From a virus: a stretch of 21,783 nt of DNA. Position numbers and translations under genes: made by a program. The notes under the pieces are model-generated. The model saw only the letters and a program-made list of their open reading frames with translations. It ran no database searches and was not told where the DNA came from. Numbering within the stretch: the first letter of the stretch is position 1; the number at the start of each line of letters is the position of its first letter. Below are positions 1 to 7,676 of the stretch, in pieces. The stretch covers positions 1-21,783 of the IMG/VR virus record IMGVR_UViG_3300046516_000238. One strand, written 5' to 3'.

Positions 1-51
1 AGGACGCATGCGGTGGTTCTGAAGGTGCTTATGAACGACATCAAGGAGTGA
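1..51 (+). CDS. 3' end of an unidentified upstream gene (partial)
   Basis: Reading from base 1 gives 16 codons, ending in LMNDIKE, and a TGA at 49-51. The Shine-Dalgarno of the next gene (AAGGAG, 43-48) lies inside its last codons, and the next ATG follows four bases after the stop, which is typical of a packed operon. In HK97-like phages the gene before the head genes is often the large terminase or another packaging gene, but 16 residues are too few to identify anything. The open frame could also be chance. Confidence 0.4.
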   Translation, partial: RTHAVVLKVLMNDIKE

Positions 52-54
52 CAC

Positions 55-2367
55 ATGCCGCTTCCAAAACCCAAAAAAGATGAGAAACAGGATGATTTCG
101 TTTCCCGCTGCATCTCCGATGTGATGCATTCTGGTGAGACTGATGATAACAAACAGGCGGCGGCAATCTGCTTTAATCAGTGGCGCGAGTCGCAGGGCAA
201 GAAAACAATATCAGCCGCTAAACTTAAGCAGATGCCAGTGCCTGAGGACGATGAAGACGAAGACGACTTCATGGAGCGCTGCACCGATGAGACCGGTGAT
301 GAAGATTCCTGTCAGATGGCTTGGGACTCGTACTCTGGAGACAATGGTTACGAGAGGAGCGCCAAGGAAGTGATTCGCAAAACGCACTCCCAGACACTTG
401 ACGGCAAGGAGTTCGTGCTGTCTGACGCCACTATTGATCGTTACGGAGATACGGTCAGTTCTGATGGGTGGATACTCGATAACTTCAACAAGAATCCAAT
501 TGCATTGTTCAACCATAACCCAGACTTTCCAGTCGGGCGATGGCAGAACCTTGGAATACGCGAAGGCGGCTTGCGCGGTCACCTTGAACTAGCGCCAAAG
601 GGTACGTCACGGCGCATTGATGAAATCCGCAAGCTGGTGGACGCTGGCATCCTGCGCGCCGTCTCGGTCGGCTTCATGCCGATAGAGGCTGGTCCGCGTA
701 TGGCTGGTGGTAAGCATGCTGGCAATTCGTACATGAAACAGGAATTGGTAGAGACATCGCTGGTCGCTGTACCGGCGAATCCGAATGCCTTGGCGGTTGC
801 GAAATCGCTCAAGGTTTCCGACGATACCTTGAAGCTGGTCTTCGGCAAGCAAGCCGCACAGGGACCAGTGACAAGGGCTTCGGGGAAGGGCGGCAAGCAA
901 GCCGAAACACGATCATTCCAGAGAAGGAATAATGGAATGAACCTCTCTCAACGCATTCAGGAAACTGAAGCGAGGATCGTCAAGTATCAGGATGAACTTG
1001 ATGTCCATATGAAGACCGTGGACGACGAAAATCCCACGGAAGAGGCGATGATTGTTACCAAGGATCTGACGACCAAGATCGAGAAGCAGCAGGCTTCGCT
1101 TGAAGCCCTCAAGGGTGCCGAAGCGAAACTTGCTCTGTCGGCAGCGAAGGCAAATGGAAATGGTGCCAATGGCGGCGGGTCCGGAAATGGCAGCGCGCAA
1201 GCCATGACCATTTACAACCCTCGCCCGTTTGCGTTCCCGGCGAAGAAGATCCAGCCGATGGATCATCTCTGCCGTGCCATCACCGTGGCGCTCAAACATC
1301 ACGCAGAGAAGAATCAGCGCCCGATGATTGATCTGCTGAAGGAAACTTACGGTGACAACGAGAACACCGAAATGACCCGCATGGTTATGGGTCAGATGGT
1401 GTCAAAGGCGGCGACAATCCCCGCCGACACGACGACGCTGCACTGGGCTTCTGAACTGGTGCAGACGGTTATCGGTGAGTTCATCACTGCACTGATGCCG
1501 TTGTCGATCTATCCGAGACTTGCTGCCAAGGGTGGCTCGTTTACCTTTGGCCGCAATGGCACGATCTCGTTGCCAGCACGTAATACGACTTCGACAATTG
1601 CCGGGTCGTTTTTCGCGCAGGGCGCTCCAATCCCGGTGCGTCAGGGTGCGTTCTCGGCAATTACGCTGACCCCCAAGAAGTTGGGTGTTATCACCACGCT
1701 GACCAGAGAAATCACCGAACATTCGACACCTTCCATTGAGGGCATCGTGCGTCAGGCGATTCTGGATGATACGGCTGTGGCGATTGACAGCATCCTGCTC
1801 GACAACAATCCGGCAACCACGACACGTCCAGCCGGGTTGAAGAACGGTGTCACGCCTTTCACAGCAGTGACAGGTGGTGGAATTGCCGCAGTCATCGGTG
1901 ACCTCAAGGGACTGGTTGGTACCTTGATTGCTGGAACGAACGGCAACCTTCGTGCTCCTGTCTGGATCATGAACCCGGCAGACGCGCTGGCCGTCTCGCT
2001 CACTCAAGCAGCGGCAGGCGGTGCCTTCCCGTTCTTGGATGAAATCGGCAGGGGTACGTTGATGGGCTATCCGTTGATTACGTCATCGACGTGCCCGGTC
2101 GACACCATGTTCTTCCTCGATGCGGCTGACTTCATCACGGCAACCGGTGATTCTCCACGGTTTGACGTTTCTGACCAAGCAGTCCTGCACATGGAAGACA
2201 CTACGCCCCTCCAGATTTCTTCGTCTGGAACGCCTCCGACCGTTGCTGCACCAGCCCGCTCGCTGTGGCAAACCGACACCATCGGCATCCGCATGATTAT
2301 GGATTTGAACTGGGCCGTGCGGCGCACTGGTGTTGTAACCTATACGACCGCGATGACTTGGAACTAA
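55..2367 (+). CDS. Fused HK97-type prohead protease and major capsid protein
   Basis: This 770-residue protein joins the two enzymes of HK97-type head building. Residues 1-95 carry two Cys-containing repeats (C19/C39 and C76/C86). Residues about 108-250 look like the S78 prohead protease: H154 in FNHN and S204 in AVSVGF are the catalytic candidates, with a following ELVETSLVAVP segment. A linker leads to M295, then a Glu/Lys-rich coiled-coil stretch (about 297-360) like the HK97 delta/scaffold region, a Gly/Asn/Ser linker (about 367-385), and an HK97-fold capsid domain to residue 770. In the family the protease cleaves the scaffold region inside the prohead and then itself. The start at 55 has AAGGAG (43-48) six bases upstream. 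Free capsid protein could be made by self-cleavage near residue 300-385 or from an internal start at 937. Protease and capsid are usually separate genes, so the fusion is uncommon. The family call is firm; the processing is inferred. Confidence 0.9.
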   Translation: MPLPKPKKDEKQDDFVSRCISDVMHSGETDDNKQAAAICFNQWRESQGKKTISAAKLKQMPVPEDDEDEDDFMERCTDETGDEDSCQMAWDSYSGDNGYERSAKEVIRKTHSQTLDGKEFVLSDATIDRYGDTVSSDGWILDNFNKNPIALFNHNPDFPVGRWQNLGIREGGLRGHLELAPKGTSRRIDEIRKLVDAGILRAVSVGFMPIEAGPRMAGGKHAGNSYMKQELVETSLVAVPANPNALAVAKSLKVSDDTLKLVFGKQAAQGPVTRASGKGGKQAETRSFQRRNNGMNLSQRIQETEARIVKYQDELDVHMKTVDDENPTEEAMIVTKDLTTKIEKQQASLEALKGAEAKLALSAAKANGNGANGGGSGNGSAQAMTIYNPRPFAFPAKKIQPMDHLCRAITVALKHHAEKNQRPMIDLLKETYGDNENTEMTRMVMGQMVSKAATIPADTTTLHWASELVQTVIGEFITALMPLSIYPRLAAKGGSFTFGRNGTISLPARNTTSTIAGSFFAQGAPIPVRQGAFSAITLTPKKLGVITTLTREITEHSTPSIEGIVRQAILDDTAVAIDSILLDNNPATTTRPAGLKNGVTPFTAVTGGGIAAVIGDLKGLVGTLIAGTNGNLRAPVWIMNPADALAVSLTQAAAGGAFPFLDEIGRGTLMGYPLITSSTCPVDTMFFLDAADFITATGDSPRFDVSDQAVLHMEDTTPLQISSSGTPPTVAAPARSLWQTDTIGIRMIMDLNWAVRRTGVVTYTTAMTWN
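924..939 (+). promoter_or_regulatory. Candidate internal ribosome binding site and start for free capsid protein
   Basis: AAGGA at 924-928 stands eight bases before an ATG at 937-939 that is in frame with the fusion gene (residue 295, MNLSQRIQ). The position lies exactly between the protease domain and the scaffold-like coiled coil, where a stand-alone capsid gene would begin. A product from here would be 476 residues, a normal size for an HK97-type capsid precursor. An out-of-frame ATG at 932 opens a two-codon frame that ends at 940 across this start. Use in the cell is inferred. Confidence 0.5.
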
Positions 2368-2383
2368 CAATCAACTGATGTTG

Positions 2384-2411
2384 TCCTGCGCGGTATACAT
2401 ACCGCGCAGGA
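2384..2411 (+). terminator. Strong hairpin after the capsid gene (attenuator or mRNA-stabilising stem)
   Basis: The gap between the capsid stop and the next gene contains a perfect inverted repeat. TCCTGCGCGGTA (2384-2395) pairs with TACCGCGCAGGA (2400-2411) around a four-base loop, giving a GC-rich 12-bp stem. No run of T follows directly (the next bases are TTGCATG), so it is not a complete rho-independent terminator. A partial terminator or a 3' stabiliser for the abundant capsid message would both fit. The stem is seen; the function is inferred. Confidence 0.6.
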
Positions 2412-2431
2412 TTGCATGAAAGGATTTTGTA

Positions 2432-2965
2432 ATGCCTCCGGTCAAACCAACCAGCACTGCCGACATCACAGGGAAAACTGCGCGACGACAGGCGCAAGCT
2501 GCACCGCGCGACGTTGGAGATAACGTGGTGCCAAAGCCGACGCCAACCCAAGAAGAAAACGATCTTGCGGCGGCTGGCGTTCATATCGAAACGCATGAAT
2601 GGGACGGCACACCGCTTCAGAACAAGCCGCCATTTACGCCGCCAGACCCGGATAGACCAGATATTCCACCGGGTGCGACAGCGCCAACTGTTTCATCGTT
2701 GTCTCCGGATACGGCGGTGGCCGGTGATGCCGATGACATCACGATGACCGTAAACGGTTCAGGCTTCATGCCCGGTACGGTGATTGTGTTCAATAGGCTC
2801 GATGAGCCGACGACCTACGTATCAGCATCGGCAGTTTCAACTGGCGTTAAGCCGTCATTGTTTGTCGTTCCAGCGGAATGCCCTGTTGGTGTTCGCAACG
2901 GATCAATCAAGAGCAACGAAATGCCATTCACGTTTACGGATGGGTCACAAAGATCCAGACGTTAA
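2432..2965 (+). CDS. Small virion-associated candidate with IPT/TIG-like Ig domain
   Basis: This is a 177-residue protein. Its N-terminal half (1-80) is polar and Pro-rich and holds the segment KPTPTQEEND (35-44) followed by AAGVHIETHEWDG (47-59), a module repeated in the next gene. Residues about 85-170 look like a bacterial Ig-like IPT/TIG fold: it opens PTVSSLSPDTAVAG, continues through GSGFMPGTVIVFN, and ends in short beta-strands. Ig-like domains are common on phage surfaces, where they often decorate capsids or tails and bind carbohydrate weakly. Its place right after the capsid gene suggests a capsid decoration or head accessory protein, which is inference. AAAGGA at 2419-2424 supports the start. 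No signal peptide or membrane segment is visible. Confidence 0.7.
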   Translation: MPPVKPTSTADITGKTARRQAQAAPRDVGDNVVPKPTPTQEENDLAAAGVHIETHEWDGTPLQNKPPFTPPDPDRPDIPPGATAPTVSSLSPDTAVAGDADDITMTVNGSGFMPGTVIVFNRLDEPTTYVSASAVSTGVKPSLFVVPAECPVGVRNGSIKSNEMPFTFTDGSQRSRR

Positions 2966-3003
2966 ACTGATTCCCTGAAACTTAACCCCAAGGAGAAATA
3001 GTT

Positions 3004-3462
3004 ATGGCTGAGACAACGCAACACAGAGGAACTGTGCCGCAGGAGACAGAAGCATCGCGAAAAGCGCAACTTGAGGCCAACGAGAAAAACAGGGAAGCCC
3101 GCAAGGAGCATGAAAAAAATGCGGAAGCCGAAGTAAAGGCCAATGCGGAGCAAAGAGAAAGAAGCAACGCTGAGGCGATGGAGCGGATGGAAAAAACAAA
3201 ACCAACGCCGACACAGGAAGAAAACGACAAGGCAGCTAATGGTGTCCATGTCGAGTCGCATGAGTACGATGGCTCTGCTCCGCAAGGGCAGACAGCGGAA
3301 GAGGCTGTCGCGTCAGCAAAGTACTATAAACAGCCGGAAGACTCGGCGCATATCGGTGCGCGGCGAAGCACTGAAGAGGAACGTAAGGCACATCAAAAGC
3401 AGTCGGAAGGCAGGCCATCCGGTAGCCAGTATCAGACACGGGCTGCTACTCCGAAATCCTGA
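3004..3462 (+). CDS. Hypothetical coiled-coil head-region protein sharing a module with its neighbour
   Basis: This 152-residue, highly charged protein was not recognised as a known family. Residues about 12-65 are rich in Ala, Glu, Lys, Arg and Asn and predict a long helix or coiled coil. Residues 66-90 hold KPTPTQEENDKAANG followed by VHVESHEYDG, closely matching residues 35-59 of the preceding protein. The C-terminal third is polar and probably disordered. An excellent Shine-Dalgarno (AAGGAGA, 2990-2996) precedes the ATG, hinting at high expression. Its stop overlaps the portal start (TGATG at 3460-3464). Between capsid and portal, a scaffold, head-decoration or portal-assembly role is possible but unproven. 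Confidence 0.65.
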   Translation: MAETTQHRGTVPQETEASRKAQLEANEKNREARKEHEKNAEAEVKANAEQRERSNAEAMERMEKTKPTPTQEENDKAANGVHVESHEYDGSAPQGQTAEEAVASAKYYKQPEDSAHIGARRSTEEERKAHQKQSEGRPSGSQYQTRAATPKS

Positions 3463-4880
3463 TGGCCAACTGGCTTACGAAGATAGCCAAGCCTTTCATC
3501 GGGAAGGCCACTGAAGGGCAGCCACGGGATGGACCGTGGCTCTTGCCCGTCACAGGTGGTTGGCTTCCTGCCACTGTCGGTGACAAGTGGAACTGGTGGC
3601 AGCTTGGCTACAACGTGGAATCGTTTGCACCTTCTGCGGTGGTGGAGGCGTGTGTCTCTGCCTATTCGCAGACGGTGGCGATGTGTCCCGGCGATCACTG
3701 GCTGGCGGATGGCAAGGGTGGGCGAGAAAGGATCACTACATCCGATCTGCATCGCATTCTACGCCAACCGAACGACTATCAAAGCATCTCTGATTTTCTG
3801 CTCAATGCGGTGCGGTCGCTTTATCTGACAGGCAACGCCTATGCACTAGCCGAACGCAACAGCCGTTTTGAAGTCGATTCGCTGCATCTGCTGGACGCGC
3901 GTTACAGTATGCCGATGCTCGCGGAGACCGGTGATATTTTCTATCAGACAGGCGGCAACCAGATTGTCGACAAGCTGTTTGGCGATCAGCTTTTCATTCC
4001 GGCCCGCGATATCCTGCATATCAAGTTGCAGGTCAACATGGCCCGCAACATCTTGCTGGGTGAAAGCCCACTGGTCGCCTTGGCCCGCGAGGTTGCGCTG
4101 TCGGACGCGGTCGCCCAGCAGCAACTGAACTTCTATATGAATCAGGCGCGGCCCAGCACGGTGCTATCGACTGACATGGTGCTGACCAAGGAGCAGGTTG
4201 AGATCATCCGTCAACGCTGGGACGAACAGGCCAAGGGGATGGGCTCAGGCGGCACACCAATCCTGACGCAAGGGTTGAAGCCGGTTTCGATGCCGACGAT
4301 GACGGCGGAAGAGCAACAACTGGCCAACATTCTCAAGCTGTCGCAGGAGCGCATATCGATGGCGTTCCGTGTGCCGCTTCAGATTCTTGGTGTCGGCGCA
4401 CCAGCAGGATCGACAGAAGTGTTGATGCAGCAGTGGATCGCGTCCGGTCTTGGCTTCTGCCTCAACCACATCGAGGAATGCATCGGTAACTTTTTCAACC
4501 TCGACGGACAGCCTGATGAATACGTCGAGTTCGACACCAGAGCGCTGTTGCGCTCCGCGTTTGCCCAACGTGTCGAGGGTTACACCCGTGGTGTGCAGGG
4601 CGGCATTTTTTCTCCGAACGAAGCCCGTGCCGAGTTTGAGATGCCAGCAGTTGAAGCTGGTGACGAGCCGCGCGTACAGCAGCAGGTCGTTCCGCTCTCG
4701 GCAGCAAACGCGATCCCGGCCATGCCAGCCGCACCGGGAGCGCCCCCAGCAGCAGGTCAGCCAGCGGTGACAAAGCCGTCTGCTGCATCATCAGATCAAA
4801 AGGGCATATCCAATGCCGAACTTGTCGAGCGATCTCTCACAGCTTTCTTCGATTCCCAGACAAGAAATCTCTCCATTTGA
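3462..4880 (+). CDS. HK97-type portal protein
   Basis: The 472-residue product matches the HK97-type portal family. The portal forms the dodecameric ring at one capsid vertex through which DNA is packaged and ejected. Recognisable segments include the N-terminal SAVVEACVSAYSQTVA region, LYLTGNAYALAERN, the ILHIK strand near residue 184, SPLVALAREVAL, and ERISMAFRVPLQILG at 296-310, which is the conserved stem/crown area. The C-terminal 60 residues are Ala/Pro-rich and low complexity, as in many portals. The start overlaps the upstream stop by one base. The last 68 bases overlap the next gene in another frame. The unusual point is order: in HK97-like modules the portal normally precedes protease and capsid, whereas here it follows them. 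Confidence 0.93.
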   Translation: MANWLTKIAKPFIGKATEGQPRDGPWLLPVTGGWLPATVGDKWNWWQLGYNVESFAPSAVVEACVSAYSQTVAMCPGDHWLADGKGGRERITTSDLHRILRQPNDYQSISDFLLNAVRSLYLTGNAYALAERNSRFEVDSLHLLDARYSMPMLAETGDIFYQTGGNQIVDKLFGDQLFIPARDILHIKLQVNMARNILLGESPLVALAREVALSDAVAQQQLNFYMNQARPSTVLSTDMVLTKEQVEIIRQRWDEQAKGMGSGGTPILTQGLKPVSMPTMTAEEQQLANILKLSQERISMAFRVPLQILGVGAPAGSTEVLMQQWIASGLGFCLNHIEECIGNFFNLDGQPDEYVEFDTRALLRSAFAQRVEGYTRGVQGGIFSPNEARAEFEMPAVEAGDEPRVQQQVVPLSAANAIPAMPAAPGAPPAAGQPAVTKPSAASSDQKGISNAELVERSLTAFFDSQTRNLSI

Positions 4881-6429
4881 GGCGCTGGCCAGAGAACTTG
4901 GAGCAGTAGCTGGTCGTATCGAACGAGAGACTAACCTAAAAATAAATACATCCATTGCCGAAGCGAAAAACCAGCACATGGCGCTGGAGATGCGCTTTGC
5001 AAGAATGGAAGAAGACCTGACCAATGTTCTACGTGAAACACGCGAGAGGTTGGCAACCCTGAAGGATGGCAGAGATGGTGAGGTTGGCAGGGAAGGTCCG
5101 GTCGGGCCGCAAGGCCCGCAAGGCGAAACCGGCCCGCAAGGCGCTGCGGGCAAAGACGGTGAAGCGGGCAAGGAAGGCCATGAAGGCAAGGTTGGAAAGA
5201 CTGGAGAAGCAGGAAGATCCGGAATCGACGGTAATCCCGGAGAGCCCGGAAAAGACGGACGACACGGCATAGACGGCAAGGACGGTGCCCCCGGTCCACG
5301 CGGTCCTATCGGTTTGCAGGGATTGCGTGGGTTGCCCGGTCGTGACGGCAAGGATGGCATGCCCGGTTTACGCGGAGAGCGCGGCGAGAAGGGGATACAG
5401 GGAGAGCGTGGATCATTTGGAGCACCCGGCTTCAACGGCAAAGATGGTGCTGACGGTGAGCGCGGCGAAAAAGGCGAGCCCGGTGACCGTGGCGAGATGG
5501 GTCCAATCGGTCTGTCGATCAAAGGCGATCCCGGTGAGCAAGGCGAGAAGGGTGAGAAGGGTGATCCCGGTTTACCCGGTATGGTTGGCAAGGACGGTAT
5601 ACCCGGTGAACGTGGCGATCCCGGTGAGCGTGGTGCCCACGGCGAGCAAGGCGAGCAGGGGCCTGCTGGGCCTCCCGGTTTGGTCGGCAAGACTGGTGCG
5701 CCCGGTGAGCGCGGAGAAATCGGTCCACAGGGTCCGCAGGGAGAACACGGGCTACCCGGCATGCAAGGCAAGGATGGCGCACCGGGTCAGCGCGGCGAGA
5801 TAGGTCTGCAAGGCTTACGTGGTTTGAAGGGCGATGCAGGCAGGGACGGCAGAGATGGCAAGGATGGATCGCAGGGCGAACGCGGTTTACCGGGGCCGCA
5901 AGGTGCGCCCGGTAAGCTACCCAAAGTCAGAGCATGGGCTGAGGGCGTCAGCTATGAGGGTGATGTTCGTACTTATCAGGGCGGCTTGTTTCAGGCTGCA
6001 TGCGATACATCAAAGTCACCATGGGACGAAAAGGATTGGGTTTGTCTTGCCGCTGCTGGTACGAACGGCGAAGACGGTGCTGATGGCCGGTCGCTAACGA
6101 TCAAGGGAACGTATAACGCAACCGAGAAATATCATGCGCTAGATGTTGTCACTCTGGATCACACTTGGCATGTCGCTAAGAAGGATAACCCCAGCGCATG
6201 TCCCGGCCCAGACTGGAAAGCTGGTCCCGGAATCGGTCGAACCGGCAAGCCCGGTGACCGTGGTGAGCGCGGACTACCCGGCAAGGAAGGACCGGCTGGG
6301 CGTGAGGTCATCGCTTGGGATATTGATCGGAAGGCATATCTAGTTACGCCGATCATGAGCGATGGTGAGAAGGGTTCGACACTTTCTGTGCGTGAGTTGT
6401 TCGATCAATTCCAGATAGAGACGCGCTGA
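4813..6429 (+). CDS. Collagen-like fibre protein with two carbohydrate-binding-like modules
   Basis: This is a 538-residue protein. Residues 1-85 are a helical, coiled-coil-like stalk or trimerisation segment. Residues 86-369 are Gly-X-Y triplets, about 94 in all, with a single two-residue interruption (GLSIK, about 233-237). Residues 373-412 resemble a chitinase-type carbohydrate-binding module (W375, Y381, Y388, W404, W409), and 432-468 form a second, shorter look-alike ending PGPDWKAG. A short second Gly-X-Y block (about 471-498) and a 40-residue tail follow. Bacterial and phage collagen-like proteins form trimeric rods in fibres or surface appendages. AAAAGGG (4797-4803) supports the ATG, which lies inside the portal gene. 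Between portal and head-tail connector, a head fibre or neck appendage is as plausible as a tail fibre. The fold is certain; the virion location is inferred. Confidence 0.88.
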   Translation: MPNLSSDLSQLSSIPRQEISPFEALARELGAVAGRIERETNLKINTSIAEAKNQHMALEMRFARMEEDLTNVLRETRERLATLKDGRDGEVGREGPVGPQGPQGETGPQGAAGKDGEAGKEGHEGKVGKTGEAGRSGIDGNPGEPGKDGRHGIDGKDGAPGPRGPIGLQGLRGLPGRDGKDGMPGLRGERGEKGIQGERGSFGAPGFNGKDGADGERGEKGEPGDRGEMGPIGLSIKGDPGEQGEKGEKGDPGLPGMVGKDGIPGERGDPGERGAHGEQGEQGPAGPPGLVGKTGAPGERGEIGPQGPQGEHGLPGMQGKDGAPGQRGEIGLQGLRGLKGDAGRDGRDGKDGSQGERGLPGPQGAPGKLPKVRAWAEGVSYEGDVRTYQGGLFQAACDTSKSPWDEKDWVCLAAAGTNGEDGADGRSLTIKGTYNATEKYHALDVVTLDHTWHVAKKDNPSACPGPDWKAGPGIGRTGKPGDRGERGLPGKEGPAGREVIAWDIDRKAYLVTPIMSDGEKGSTLSVRELFDQFQIETR

Positions 6430-7073
6430 TGCAAACCATCATCGAAGTTCTCAAACCGGCGACCGATCTTTCGCTGATTACGCTATTTGAGGCGAAGAAC
6501 GCACTCAATCTCAGTAGCAGTCCGACCTATCTTGCCAACAGTGATACCTATGACGACCTGCTTGATTTCATCATCAAGCGGGCATCAGACGAAGTCGCGC
6601 GTTATTGCAATAGGGTCTTTGCGCAGGAAACGGTGACCGAGACGTTTATCGGTATGAGCGAGACCACCAAACTTTTTCTGGAGCGTTACCCGGTCAAAGA
6701 GATCATTAGCGTCACTAGCGATGGCGCGGAGTTGGCCGAGTGCAAGCTAGATAAGCTGACGGGAAAACTGATTTGCTTGTCCGGCACGTTCGCTGATCCG
6801 ACTGTCATTACTTATACAGGTGGCTACGAACTGCCGTTTGAGTCGCCACCGGCATTGCGGCAGGCGGCAGTGCTGGCTGCGCGTGAAGCCTACTACGCTG
6901 CGTTGCGCGGCGATGCCACAGTGCGAATGATCGGTCACAAGGAGAGCCGTGTGATCTACTTTGATCCAAACGCTGCGCTGAAAGCTGTCAGCGGCGGAAG
7001 TAGCGGTGGTGGATCGGCGGCGACACGTTCGATGAAAGCATTGCTGGAACGGTTCACGCGCTGGGAAGTATAG
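6429..7073 (+). CDS. gp6-like head-tail connector (adaptor)
   Basis: The 214-residue product resembles the HK97 gp6 / SPP1 gp15 adaptor family, which forms a ring under the portal and links head to tail. The N-terminal part has the family's helical pattern (SLITLFEAKNALNL, then DDLLDFIIKRASDEVARYCN). A beta-rich middle contains LFLERYPVKEIISV and VITYTGGYELP. The C-terminal helix PALRQAAVLAAREAYYAA is also typical. The C-terminal tail is Ser/Gly-rich. The start overlaps the upstream stop as TGATG, so translation is probably coupled. Position after the portal supports the call. Confidence 0.82.
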   Translation: MQTIIEVLKPATDLSLITLFEAKNALNLSSSPTYLANSDTYDDLLDFIIKRASDEVARYCNRVFAQETVTETFIGMSETTKLFLERYPVKEIISVTSDGAELAECKLDKLTGKLICLSGTFADPTVITYTGGYELPFESPPALRQAAVLAAREAYYAALRGDATVRMIGHKESRVIYFDPNAALKAVSGGSSGGGSAATRSMKALLERFTRWEV

Positions 7074-7676
7074 ATGTTCAACATCAAGTTCGTTACGAAC
7101 TTGGCGAAAGCAGCATTCACTGGCGAAGAAGAACTGCTGGAAAACATACTGCAAAAGAAACTGGAGGGCATGGGTCAAAGCCTGATTATGTCCTATCTCG
7201 GTGGTCCTGCTGGCACGGCTTCACGCATCCAGCAGGCTGTAGCGACAGGTGGACAAAGCGAATTTGACCGGACGCGGGATCAGTTTCTGCATTCATTAAT
7301 GCCAAGTGGCGGGCGGGTGGGTGGTGTCGCTCGCAAGATCGGTGCTCTCTTCAACGCCTCCGGTCGCGGCTATCGTGGGCGCGGTCACGGACGTGGTCGC
7401 GCCGGTAGCTGGCAGGCCAGCACTTGGGCGGCATCGCGGCAGGACTGGCTGGATAACCATTGGCACCATGATTGGCGTTCGCAGCCACGCGACGAACACG
7501 GACGCTGGATACCGGGGCGGCTCGACTATATCGCGGCGCAGTTTCAATATCGTGGCAAGCCACATAAAGGGCGTACTGTCCTGCGGCGGCGCAAGCGGCG
7601 CAGGTTGCGCAGGTTGGCAACCAAGCGTGAGTTGAAGAAGATGCTAGGAAAGGGATATCCGCCCGATGGCCATTAA
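7074..7676 (+). CDS. Hypothetical basic protein of the neck region
   Basis: This 200-residue protein was not recognised. The N-terminal 95 residues look helical. A Gly/Arg-rich stretch (about 100-113, GRGYRGRGHGRGRAG) follows, then a Trp/His-rich part (SRQDWLDNHWHHDW, with RDEHGRWIPGRLD) and a strongly basic C-terminus (RRRKRRRLRRL near 170-182). Such charge could mean nucleic-acid or head-lumen contact, but that is inference. It starts directly after the connector stop with GGGAAG just upstream, and its last 11 bases overlap the next gene. Its place between connector and head-closure genes argues for a neck or completion role. Compared with its neighbours it is the least assignable gene of the head module. 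Confidence 0.6.
   Translation: MFNIKFVTNLAKAAFTGEEELLENILQKKLEGMGQSLIMSYLGGPAGTASRIQQAVATGGQSEFDRTRDQFLHSLMPSGGRVGGVARKIGALFNASGRGYRGRGHGRGRAGSWQASTWAASRQDWLDNHWHHDWRSQPRDEHGRWIPGRLDYIAAQFQYRGKPHKGRTVLRRRKRRRLRRLATKRELKKMLGKGYPPDGH

Noticed and set aside
1402-2007. Minus-strand open frame of 201 codons inside the capsid gene
   Set aside because: It lies wholly within a well-supported plus-strand gene and shows no domain or ribosome site.
4791-5771. Long minus-strand open frame of 326 codons, very rich in Pro, Ser and Gly
   Set aside because: It is the antisense shadow of the collagen-like gene: GGN codons on one strand read as Pro-rich frames on the other. It has no ribosome site and no recognisable domain.
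5068-5920. Repeated DNA resembling a tandem array or CRISPR
   Set aside because: The periodicity is three codons and degenerate, fully explained by Gly-X-Y coding. There are no constant repeats with unique spacers.
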